A DNA stretch of 14,516 nt. Origin: Flavobacteriales bacterium (lineage in GTDB: Bacteria > Bacteroidota > Bacteroidia > Flavobacteriales_D > Sanyastnellaceae). A model generated the notes under the pieces. That model ran no database searches. It saw only the letters and a list, made by a program, of their open reading frames with translations, and had not been told where the DNA came from. Every line of letters starts with the position of its first letter. The first letter of the stretch is position 1. Below, one piece after another: positions 1 through 6,623 of this stretch. The DNA is taken from the NCBI GenBank assembly GCA_947457285.1, contig CANGVZ010000018.1, positions 1-14,516 of the forward strand, written 5' to 3'. The position numbers and the translations under genes are program-made.

Positions 1-33
1 GAGCCTACTAATATTTTTTTTTCATAAAAAACA

Positions 34-61
34 AAAAAGGCCGCGTCTCCGCGGCCTTTTT
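34..61 (-). terminator. Rho-independent terminator of the T9SS cargo gene
   Basis: A GC-rich inverted repeat (GGCCGCG, loop TCTC, CGCGGCC) is extended by an A-run on one side and a T-run on the other, giving a stem of about 12 bp. Read on the minus strand it is followed by a T-rich tract, so it fits the end of the large minus-strand gene about 90 bases upstream. The A/T flanks also allow it to stop plus-strand transcription entering from outside the window. The call rests only on the visible hairpin and U-tract. Confidence 0.85.
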
Positions 62-66
62 ATATT

Positions 67-108
67 CCAATTCTGAATTAAAAATTCTAAACTCCAAATT
101 CCAAACTC
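67..108 (-). repeat. Degenerate heptanucleotide tandem repeat
   Basis: On the minus strand this stretch splits into consecutive 7-base units: GAGTTTG, GAATTTG, GAGTTTA, GAATTTT, TAATTCA, GAATTGG. The first four fit GARTTTD exactly and the last two are decayed. It lies in the untranslated region between the stop codon of the large secreted-protein gene and its terminator, so it would be transcribed. No function is apparent. The remaining bases up to the stop codon hold only a weak 4-bp CCCC/GGGG hairpin at 135-145. Confidence 0.6.
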
Positions 109-147
109 TCGTTCCTGTTCTGGTTCTTATCGTGCCCCTGTGGGGTT

Positions 148-3100
148 CTACTTCTGAACCACCACTTGGTGATGCTCTACTCCAGTGCTGTTAAGTACTT
201 CAATCATGTATGTACCCGCAGCAAGTCCGCTCAAATCAATCGCTTGAACAGCTCCTTTCGACATTTCATATTGTGAAGAAATCACTACCTGGCCTGTAGA
301 AGCCAACACCCGAACGTTCATTCGGTCGCTCGCACCACCATTCATCAAGTTGATCAACCCGTTGGTTGGGTTCGGATATACACGAATCATTCCTGTAGTT
401 GACTCTGTAATTCCATCAATAATTTCCGGACAATTGTAGCTCATCAGCGGCGATACCACCAAACAAGCATTAGCTTGAGAAGATACTGCCGTGATAATCA
501 CGTCTTCACCATTAGGGAATGGGCCTACTTCAATTGATCCTAAGAAGTTCACCAAATACTGCTCTTGATTGTACGTATTGGTAACGATGTACGGCGCTGA
601 ATTGCCAAGACCGCTCACTGTCATCGTCACGTAGAAGTTCTCCTCATCTCCATCCACACAATGCTCTTCAAAAGCGATTGAAGGAAGTATACATTCTTCG
701 ATACACGATCCATCATCCTCTGTTGCTACTGGATTATAGTTGATTGCAGCAGGATCTGTACATCCAGGGATCTCCTCATAAATACATGTTCCATTATCAA
801 TTGTGGCTGCTGGATTGTAGTTAGACGCTGTTGGGTCGGTACATCCTGCGCATGTCAGGTATTCACAGCTACCATTATCAAACTGAGCTGTTTCATTGTA
901 GTTACATGCATCTGGGTCCAAGCATCCAAACTGAGAGCTATAAACACATGATCCGTTATTGATAGTCGCCTCCGGGTTATAGTTAAGGGCTGTTTCGTCT
1001 GTACAACCCAATACTTCCTCGATACAACCATTATTTGGAGGAAGGTTGCCGTCACACACTCCGTATACATCAAGCGCTGGTGTACCTTCAATATCACCAC
1101 AGTCATATCCCCATGTAGCACAATTGAAGTTAACGGGCTGACCCAGCCAGTCGTATTCTCCTACGTCTGCAAAATCATCCCCCAACCATGCAAGCACACC
1201 GATAGTGTGTGAAGTTCCTTCACAGTCGCAAATAGTAATTTCATTATTGCAGTCGCCAGTGGTGAAATTAACCACTTGCGAAACCGTACCGTTATCAAGG
1301 GTATAAAAGAAGCTATAGGTAGTGCTTGGAGTGAAATTGAAAAACGTTTCAATTGCTCCGCTCGTTACTAATCCTTCAGAAGGGAATTCGAAATAATCAA
1401 CTCCGTTTTCCGAGATAGAGATCGAAGCCACCGAACAAGCCCCTTCAAAAATCATTTCCAACTCTAATGATGGCAACAAACCGTCTACACCCGAATCATA
1501 ACATGGCCCTTGAGAAACATTCAACTGAAGATTCGAACAAACTTCGCCACCTACACAAAACTCTTGTGTATATGAATTTCCAAACGCTGCTGGGCCTTGA
1601 ACCAGAATTCCCGAACCATCAGAAATTGAAAAATAGCCATCGAAATCACAGCTCTCATAGCTTAAGCCATCACCGGCCGCATCAAGAATAGTAAAGGTGT
1701 AGCAACCTGCTTCCAAACACAATGGCTGTGTCAGTGTGCCGTACTCCAAAGTCAACGCACCTTCAGCAATGCTATAAATTAATTCACCTTCTTCGTTAGT
1801 TATAAATACAGATGTCTCAGTAGGAAAACAGTCCGCTCCGAAGTCAAATACAACTTCGTTTGCGCATGGTACGTCTGCACAACCATTGCCAGGAGGCAAG
1901 TTGCCAGCACAAACACCAAACAAATCAAGCGTGATTCCTGAGCCTTCGTCATCACAGTCAAAGCCCCAAGTAGCGCAATTGAAATCAACAGGAGTTTCCT
2001 GATTCCACAAGAAAGTTCCGTCATCAAGTGTTCCGTCGCCCAACCAACTTACAGCAGCGGCAGGCAATACATTACCAGCACAGTCGCAAATTGTTCCTCC
2101 CAAGCCACACTCTTCAGCGGTGAAGTTCAAAACGTTTGACAATACGCCATTATCCAACTCAAAATAAACACTGAATTCTTCCGCCGGTAAAAGATAAAAT
2201 AGCTCTTCTGAGCCAGAAACAATACCTGTAACAGGCAATGCCGTGTAAGGGCTGCCTGATGTAGAATAGTAAATTGTTGATACACTGCAGTTTCCAGTAT
2301 ATTCAAAGCTAAACGTTGCAGTAGCATAAGTAGTCGTACCTACTGTTAAACACTCGCCCGCAGTGACGCCCATTACTGCATTACCACAATTCGCACTGCA
2401 TGTTTCTGAAGTGAAAAAGTAGGATGGAGACTGTGAATTGTCCGCAAACTCATAATAGTACTCATAAGATGCACCCGGAGTAAGATCTGTTAAGTTGTAA
2501 TTATCTTGAGAGGTCAAAGCCAATCCTGTGATGTCGATGGCAACAAAACCTGTATTGTTTTCATTTAGCCAAAGCGTTGTTATACTACAACCATCAGTGA
2601 AAGAAACCTCCATGTTGTAAGTTGTTAAACCTCCCACACACTGCAAAAAACTCTGATTTGCACCCAACATAGCACATGTTTGTCCGCCTTCGATGCAAAA
2701 TGAATTCACCGCGAAATCAGTATAATTTGGATCTCCTTGAACAAGAATATTCAAGTTTTGATCTACGATGCCATAGAAACCTACGAGCGTACATGGCGTT
2801 CCTACTGGGTTCAAACCATCACCGAATGAGTCGAGTATTTCAAACTCATAGCAGCCTGGTTCCAAGTATAGAGTGGTGACATAGTTTGTCTGATTCACTG
2901 CGCCAAACGGAATAGAACCAACTGGAGCCGAATAAACCAAGAAACCCATTTCATCATAGAGATTCCAGCTAATTTCATCACCATAGCAGTCCGGAGAAAT
3001 TACAAAATAAACAGGCTGCGCATTTGGAGAGCCACAGTCTGTGAGTGTGATATTCGCTGTATTGCTAAAGGTGCCATCAGATAATTCAGCGTACGCGAGA

Positions 3101-3750
3101 TAGCTTCCGTTCTCAAGGGCTCCCGCATAAGACAGTGCATCGCCATCAAAAGCTGAGATTGCGAACTCTTCAAATGCTCCTCCATTTTCAGATACAAAAA
3201 GAGATGTAAAACCACAATCTCCCGCTCCTGTAAACGTGATGTCAAAACTCAACTGACCGTTTTCGCAAGGTCCTTGTGTTAAGCCTATGTAGCCGTCATC
3301 GCATGCACCTACTGCTCCACTTACTAAGATCACTTCCAACGGAGCGCATGCTGCGTTGGTAAGACAGTTGTAAAGATTCACTTGAATTCGTGCAGTACCC
3401 GTGAATGTGCTCGTCCACGTAAGATCTGAGGCGCCAAATCCACAGGGAGAACTGTCGTCGTCATAACCCAGAAGGGTTCCTCCTGTGTTATTGCGAAGCG
3501 TCAGCTGCGTGTCGTAGCTAGCGCCGCATGTGCTAAAATTGTACGTGTTGCCCGTCACTACCGATACTGTAAAGTACTGGCCTCCAGAGGCACATGACGT
3601 AAATGCTGAGTTCGCTGCTCCCACTCCAGATGGAGTCAAGTCACCGAAAAATACGCCGTTATTCGAGCATTGAGCGCTCAGCTCAAATCCTGAGAGAATA
3701 AAAGCTAGGCCTATAAAGAATAATCTAATTTTGGTAAAGGTTTGGTTCAT
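148..3750 (-). CDS. Large modular cysteine-rich secreted protein with T9SS sorting domain
   Basis: This is a 1200-residue exported protein, probably surface-bound or released. Residues 1-26 form a Sec signal peptide (basic start, hydrophobic FFIGLAFILS, cleavage near LSAQ|C). The C-terminus from about residue 1122 (IRVYPNPTNG ... LSGLAAGTYMIEV) is a type A T9SS sorting domain, which in this family is removed after outer-membrane passage. Between them are repeated modules. Four copies of an 80-90 residue beta-rich module (A) lie near 156-239, 366-451, 461-548 and 744-834. Two copies of a module with a CYEFEILDSFGDGL-like core (B) lie near 248-352 and 633-732. Two copies of a module with FNCATWG-DC and GNLPP-NGC motifs (C) lie near 554-624 and 839-909. 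Four 27-residue GCTDP-type repeats (D) lie at 915-1022. The many paired cysteines suggest disulfides. No catalytic domain is visible, so an adhesin or structural role is an inference. The start is the ATG that begins the signal peptide. Confidence 0.92.
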   Translation of the reverse strand: MNQTFTKIRLFFIGLAFILSGFELSAQCSNNGVFFGDLTPSGVGAANSAFTSCASGGQYFTVSVVTGNTYNFSTCGASYDTQLTLRNNTGGTLLGYDDDSSPCGFGASDLTWTSTFTGTARIQVNLYNCLTNAACAPLEVILVSGAVGACDDGYIGLTQGPCENGQLSFDITFTGAGDCGFTSLFVSENGGAFEEFAISAFDGDALSYAGALENGSYLAYAELSDGTFSNTANITLTDCGSPNAQPVYFVISPDCYGDEISWNLYDEMGFLVYSAPVGSIPFGAVNQTNYVTTLYLEPGCYEFEILDSFGDGLNPVGTPCTLVGFYGIVDQNLNILVQGDPNYTDFAVNSFCIEGGQTCAMLGANQSFLQCVGGLTTYNMEVSFTDGCSITTLWLNENNTGFVAIDITGLALTSQDNYNLTDLTPGASYEYYYEFADNSQSPSYFFTSETCSANCGNAVMGVTAGECLTVGTTTYATATFSFEYTGNCSVSTIYYSTSGSPYTALPVTGIVSGSEELFYLLPAEEFSVYFELDNGVLSNVLNFTAEECGLGGTICDCAGNVLPAAAVSWLGDGTLDDGTFLWNQETPVDFNCATWGFDCDDEGSGITLDLFGVCAGNLPPGNGCADVPCANEVVFDFGADCFPTETSVFITNEEGELIYSIAEGALTLEYGTLTQPLCLEAGCYTFTILDAAGDGLSYESCDFDGYFSISDGSGILVQGPAAFGNSYTQEFCVGGEVCSNLQLNVSQGPCYDSGVDGLLPSLELEMIFEGACSVASISISENGVDYFEFPSEGLVTSGAIETFFNFTPSTTYSFFYTLDNGTVSQVVNFTTGDCNNEITICDCEGTSHTIGVLAWLGDDFADVGEYDWLGQPVNFNCATWGYDCGDIEGTPALDVYGVCDGNLPPNNGCIEEVLGCTDETALNYNPEATINNGSCVYSSQFGCLDPDACNYNETAQFDNGSCEYLTCAGCTDPTASNYNPAATIDNGTCIYEEIPGCTDPAAINYNPVATEDDGSCIEECILPSIAFEEHCVDGDEENFYVTMTVSGLGNSAPYIVTNTYNQEQYLVNFLGSIEVGPFPNGEDVIITAVSSQANACLVVSPLMSYNCPEIIDGITESTTGMIRVYPNPTNGLINLMNGGASDRMNVRVLASTGQVVISSQYEMSKGAVQAIDLSGLAAGTYMIEVLNSTGVEHHQVVVQK
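703..1008 (-). repeat. Four GCTDP...NYNP...GSC protein repeats, 81-base period
   Basis: Four 21-codon cores run from GC(T/L)D to GS/GT-C and occupy 946-1008, 865-927, 784-846 and 703-765. They start exactly 81 bases apart, that is every 27 residues. Each has one cysteine near its start and one at its end, a NYN core and an acidic/Asn-rich (D/N)(D/N)G turn before the last cysteine. The DNA has diverged while the protein pattern is held, so the repeats are under selection as protein. Repeats of this type are common in secreted proteins of marine Bacteroidota. Calcium binding by the Asp/Asn-rich turn is only a guess. Confidence 0.9.
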
Positions 3751-3772
3751 AATCTGGTATTAAATTGGTCAG

Positions 3773-3780
3773 CAAATATA
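3773..3780 (-). promoter_or_regulatory. Probable -7 box for the T9SS cargo gene
   Basis: On the minus strand the sequence reads TATATTTG, an exact match to the Bacteroidota -7 consensus TAnnTTTG. It sits 22 bases upstream of the ATG, which would give a short leader of about 15 bases. I see no good TTTG/TTG -33 element at the usual spacing, so the call rests on the -7 box and its position. Confidence 0.45.
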
Positions 3781-3883
3781 ATCCCTCAAGTTAAACCACT
3801 CTTTATCATAACATCTTCTTTTCAACATCAAGAGTAATTGAGAACTTCCTTTCGAATTTCTGGTTTCCATTATCCCCTCTTAT

Positions 3884-3891
3884 TACATTTG
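3884..3891 (+). promoter_or_regulatory. Probable -7 box of the polyprenyl synthase gene
   Basis: TACATTTG is an exact match to TAnnTTTG. The GTG start codon begins only 10 bases after the last base of the box, so transcription starting the usual 6-9 bases downstream would yield an mRNA with almost no leader. The -33 region lacks a clear TTG at the right spacing, which lowers confidence. Confidence 0.45.
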
Positions 3892-3901
3892 ACACCGAAT
3901 C

Positions 3902-4876
3902 GTGGCAATCATAGACGACATACAAGCTCCCATTAAATCTGAAATGCTTCAGTTTGAAGAATATTTCAGAAAAGCCATGAAAAGCAATAACGGGCTCCTC
4001 GACAAAATCTCGCATTACATCATCAAGAGAAAAGGCAAGCAAATGAGGCCTATGTTCGTGTTTTTGTCGAGCAAGCTAAACGGGGGTGTCACTCAGTCAA
4101 CCTATAATGCTGCCTCTCTTATTGAGCTATTGCACACCGCTACACTCGTTCACGACGACGTCGTAGATGACGCGCAAACCAGACGTGGCTTCTTTTCAAT
4201 CAATGCTCTTTGGAAAAATAAAATTGCCGTTCTCGTTGGAGACTATCTCCTCTCGCGCGGACTGCTTCTAAGCGTTGACAATAACGAGTTTGACTTGCTC
4301 CGAGTGGTGAGCACAGCTGTTAAAGAAATGAGTGAGGGTGAATTGTTGCAACAGGAAAAATCGAGGCTTCTAAACATTACAGAAGAAGTTTATTATAAAA
4401 TAATCACGCAAAAAACTGCTTCTCTCATTGCGGCCTGCTGTGCTGCTGGCGCAATAGCTTCTAAGGCCTCTGATGAAGATATCAAAAAAATGCATGAGTT
4501 CGGAATCAACGTGGGTATGGCATTCCAAATCAAAGACGACTTGTTCGATTATGGCTTCGGGAAAGACATTGGAAAACCAACAGGTATCGACATTCAAGAA
4601 AAAAAGATGACTCTGCCGCTCATCTTTACTTTGAAAAATTCCGACAAATCAAAACAGCGAGAACTCATCAATATTGTCAAAAACCATAATACCAATCAAG
4701 CTAAGGTGAAAAGCTTGCTTGATACCGTCATTAAATCAGGTGGTATAGAGTATGCGATGAAAAAAATGGAAGAATTTAGAAACAATGCCATTCAGATTCT
4801 GCATACCTTTCCTCCAAATGATGCGCGTGTGTCATTAGAAAAATTGGTCCATTACACGATTGACAGGGATAAATAA
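3902..4876 (+). CDS. ispB: Long-chain polyprenyl diphosphate synthase
   Basis: This 324-residue protein is a trans-isoprenyl diphosphate synthase that extends an allylic diphosphate with isopentenyl diphosphate units in the cytoplasm. Most likely it makes the side chain of menaquinone. The first aspartate-rich motif is HDDVVDD (Asp85, Asp86, Asp89) followed by RRG at 94-96. The second is KDDLFD (Asp212, Asp213, Asp216). GKQMRP at 45-50 is the usual IPP-binding motif. Small residues Ala80 and Thr81 lie before the first motif, as in long-chain (C35-C50) enzymes, so octaprenyl-type is favoured over farnesyl or geranylgeranyl type. The GTG start is preferred because the residues right after it (IDDIQAPI) resemble the N-terminus usual in Bacteroidota homologues, and the next ATG would remove it. 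It is followed after one base by a lipoprotein gene, probably cotranscribed. Confidence 0.93.
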   Translation: MAIIDDIQAPIKSEMLQFEEYFRKAMKSNNGLLDKISHYIIKRKGKQMRPMFVFLSSKLNGGVTQSTYNAASLIELLHTATLVHDDVVDDAQTRRGFFSINALWKNKIAVLVGDYLLSRGLLLSVDNNEFDLLRVVSTAVKEMSEGELLQQEKSRLLNITEEVYYKIITQKTASLIAACCAAGAIASKASDEDIKKMHEFGINVGMAFQIKDDLFDYGFGKDIGKPTGIDIQEKKMTLPLIFTLKNSDKSKQRELINIVKNHNTNQAKVKSLLDTVIKSGGIEYAMKKMEEFRNNAIQILHTFPPNDARVSLEKLVHYTIDRDK

Positions 4877-4877
4877 T

Positions 4878-5378
4878 ATGAGGTACTTTTTTATCGCTCT
4901 GCTCGCCTTCTCTTGCGCGGCATGTAAAGAAAATAAGCTAAACTCAGAAGTTGGTCTTCAGCTCCCTCCAAACGTTATTGAAAACGTTGAAAAGAGGTAC
5001 GCCCCCGACGAATCTGGTAAGGAAAAAGTAAAAAAAGCCGTCTACATCGATACGGTATCCAACGAAAAAGTCGCAGAACGACACTTCTACGAGTCACAAA
5101 AAATCTATATCGAAAATCTATTCAAAAATGGCCGTAAGAATGGTCCGTCAATGGCTTTTCGAGACTCAACCGGAAAGCCTTGGAGTTTACACACTTACAC
5201 CAACGACACACTCGACGGTCCGTACAAAGTGTGGCACGAAAACGGAAATCTAAGACTGGAAGGACAATACAAAATGGGTAAAAAAGTCGGAAACTGGAGA
5301 TTCTTCGACAACACCGGTCAAGTGGTCAAAGAAATAAATTTCGATGACCCCGCAAATCAAAACATTCCTGGTCTCTAA
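4878..5378 (+). CDS. MORN-repeat (YwqK-like) lipoprotein
   Basis: This predicted lipoprotein has 166 residues. The N-terminus MRYFFIALLAFSCAAC is a short hydrophobic signal with a lipobox-like end; Cys16 or Cys13 could be the lipidated residue. The second half has MORN-like repeats in phrases such as NGRKNGP, DTLDGPYKVWHENGNL and GKKVGNWRFFDNTG, spaced by about 20-25 residues. This pattern is typical of the family loosely annotated as YwqK antitoxin. In Bacteroidota most such proteins are lone lipoproteins with no toxin partner, and none is seen here. An upstream in-frame TTG exists, but ATG is chosen because it starts the signal peptide directly. One base separates it from the polyprenyl synthase stop, so it is translated from the same message. 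The biochemical role is unknown. Confidence 0.82.
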   Translation: MRYFFIALLAFSCAACKENKLNSEVGLQLPPNVIENVEKRYAPDESGKEKVKKAVYIDTVSNEKVAERHFYESQKIYIENLFKNGRKNGPSMAFRDSTGKPWSLHTYTNDTLDGPYKVWHENGNLRLEGQYKMGKKVGNWRFFDNTGQVVKEINFDDPANQNIPGL

Positions 5379-5446
5379 CAACCATTTGTTGGCATCAAAT
5401 CTGACACGCTCCGCAAACATGCATTTTTCAAAAGTAATTTGCATCT

Positions 5447-6427
5447 ATGCGGAGAAATATTTTCTTTATCCTACTATCCTTAGTTAGTTCGAGTTGCCTG
5501 GCCCTTGCTCAACCCAAGCTCAGCGCGGTCGACTACATTGAAATTTGGAAAGATGAAGCCATCTATCAAATGGTCATTCACAAAGTACCTGCTAGTATAA
5601 CCCTTGCGCAAGGTCTTCTTGAAAGCGGAAACGGAAACAGCCGACTAGCAGTAGAGGGAAACAATCACTTCGGAATCAAATGCCACTCCGATTGGACGGG
5701 TGCCAAAATTCACGAGGATGATGAAACAAACAACGAGTGCTTTCGAAAATATAAATCAGCCTCCGAATCTTTCGAAGACCATTCTCTTTTCCTTCAAAAA
5801 AAACGATACCAACCCTTGTTCCAACTAGACATCGACGACTATAAGGGCTGGGCCAAAGGACTGAAGGAATGCGGATACGCCACCAATCCAAAATATGCTC
5901 AATTGCTCATTAACCTCATTGAGCAATACGAGCTGCAGCAATATGATAAAATCGGGCTCCAACACATTCGAAAAAACACAGTGCCCGAGCGACCTCATGG
6001 CCAAAAACACAAACCCATTCTTACCAATCAAGAAAAAAAACCAAAACAACGCAATCAACAAGAAGGACGGACCGAAATTTCTATTGGTAACAATAGGGCC
6101 GTAAACCTCAGCGCCAATAGAATCAAATACATCATAGCAAAAAATGGCGATACCGCCGAATCGATAGCTCGAGAACTTGATATGGCTCCTTGGCAAATCA
6201 AAAAGTACAATGATCTCGATGAAAACCAAACCCTGATAGAAGGTGAAATCATCTACATTCAACCCAAGCGCAACCGTGCAAGCGAAGCTGCACATACCGT
6301 GCTCAAGGGTGAAACCATCAAGGATATTTCCCAAAAATATGGAGTGAAAATCAAAAAACTCCGCCAGCGAAATAACCTTGAAATAGGACAAGAGCCACAG
6401 CCCGGAACAAGACTTAAGTTAAAATAA
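5447..6427 (+). CDS. Secreted GH73-type glucosaminidase with two LysM domains
   Basis: This 326-residue peptidoglycan hydrolase is predicted to cleave the glycan beta-1,4 bond after N-acetylglucosamine in the periplasm. Residues 1-21 form a signal peptide (FFILLSLVSSSCLALAQ). The glucosaminidase domain spans about 27-165. It has the family pattern PASITLAQGLLESGNGNS, in which Glu59 is the likely catalytic acid, and the NNHFGIKC motif near 72-79. A basic, Gln/Lys-rich linker (about 175-215) leads to two LysM domains, about 227-273 (NGDTAESIARELD) and 282-326 (KGETIKDISQKYG), which should bind glycan strands. It is complete and ends just before a hairpin terminator. It follows the lipoprotein gene by 68 bases and may have its own promoter. 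An imperfect -7-like TAATTTG ends 5 bases before the ATG. Confidence 0.92.
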   Translation: MRRNIFFILLSLVSSSCLALAQPKLSAVDYIEIWKDEAIYQMVIHKVPASITLAQGLLESGNGNSRLAVEGNNHFGIKCHSDWTGAKIHEDDETNNECFRKYKSASESFEDHSLFLQKKRYQPLFQLDIDDYKGWAKGLKECGYATNPKYAQLLINLIEQYELQQYDKIGLQHIRKNTVPERPHGQKHKPILTNQEKKPKQRNQQEGRTEISIGNNRAVNLSANRIKYIIAKNGDTAESIARELDMAPWQIKKYNDLDENQTLIEGEIIYIQPKRNRASEAAHTVLKGETIKDISQKYGVKIKKLRQRNNLEIGQEPQPGTRLKLK

Positions 6428-6429
6428 AA

Positions 6430-6454
6430 AAAGGCTCCTCAATGAGGAGCCTTT
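6430..6454. terminator. Bidirectional terminator between glucosaminidase and tRNA-Gln
   Basis: A perfect 11-bp stem (AAAGGCTCCTC / GAGGAGCCTTT) has a 3-base AAT loop. On the plus strand it follows the glucosaminidase stop by two bases and ends in CTTTCTTCTC. On the minus strand it follows the tRNA by seven bases and runs into TTTTTTATTTT, the stronger U-tract. It therefore probably ends both convergent transcripts. Confidence 0.85.
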
Positions 6455-6461
6455 CTTCTCG

Positions 6462-6532
6462 TTGCCCGAGCTGGATTCGAACCAACACAAACTGAACCAA
6501 AATCAGTTGTCCTGCCATTAGACGATCGGGCA
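6462..6532 (-). tRNA. tRNA-Gln (anticodon TTG)
   Basis: The minus strand folds into a full cloverleaf: acceptor TGCCCGA/TCGGGCA, D arm GTCT-AATGGCA-GGAC, anticodon arm ACTGA-TTTTGGT-TCAGT, a 4-base variable loop, and T arm GTTGG-TTCGAAT-CCAGC. The anticodon is TTG (plus-strand 6498-6500, CAA), reading Gln CAA codons. The first pair is U1-A72, a known identity feature of glutamine tRNAs. The discriminator base is A and the CCA end is not encoded. It is complete, with no sign of integration next to it. Confidence 0.93.
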
Positions 6533-6542
6533 AAAGCGGGTG

Positions 6543-6574
6543 CAAAATAAATGCATTCTTTTCAAGTATGCAAA
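6543..6574 (-). promoter_or_regulatory. Possible promoter of tRNA-Gln
   Basis: On the minus strand TTTG (6571-6574) is followed after 21 bases by TATTTTG (6543-6549), a near match to the Bacteroidota -7 box with one spacer base fewer than consensus. The tRNA 5' end lies 10 bases further on, a normal distance for a tRNA with a short 5' leader. Confidence 0.4.
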
Positions 6575-6623
6575 ACTTTTCTCTATCATACCTTCGCTTT
6601 CTCATTAAATATATTCTTTTTTG

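Noticed and set aside
4878..5378. Toxin-antitoxin module suggested by the YwqK antitoxin name.
   Set aside because: No toxin gene is adjacent. The protein is a lipoprotein with MORN repeats placed downstream of a biosynthetic gene, so the antitoxin label is not supported here.
5435..5446. TAATTTG just before the glucosaminidase ATG as a promoter.
   Set aside because: It has one spacer base fewer than TAnnTTTG and no TTG at the expected -33 distance. It is mentioned in the gene entry only.
5825..6391. A 188-codon minus-strand frame within the glucosaminidase gene.
   Set aside because: It lies entirely opposite a clear enzyme gene with signal peptide, catalytic motif and LysM domains. Its length reflects the codon bias of the real strand.
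6462..6532. tRNA-Gln as an integration site of a mobile element.
   Set aside because: No repeat of the tRNA 3' end and no integrase gene appear in the window, and both flanks carry ordinary housekeeping genes.
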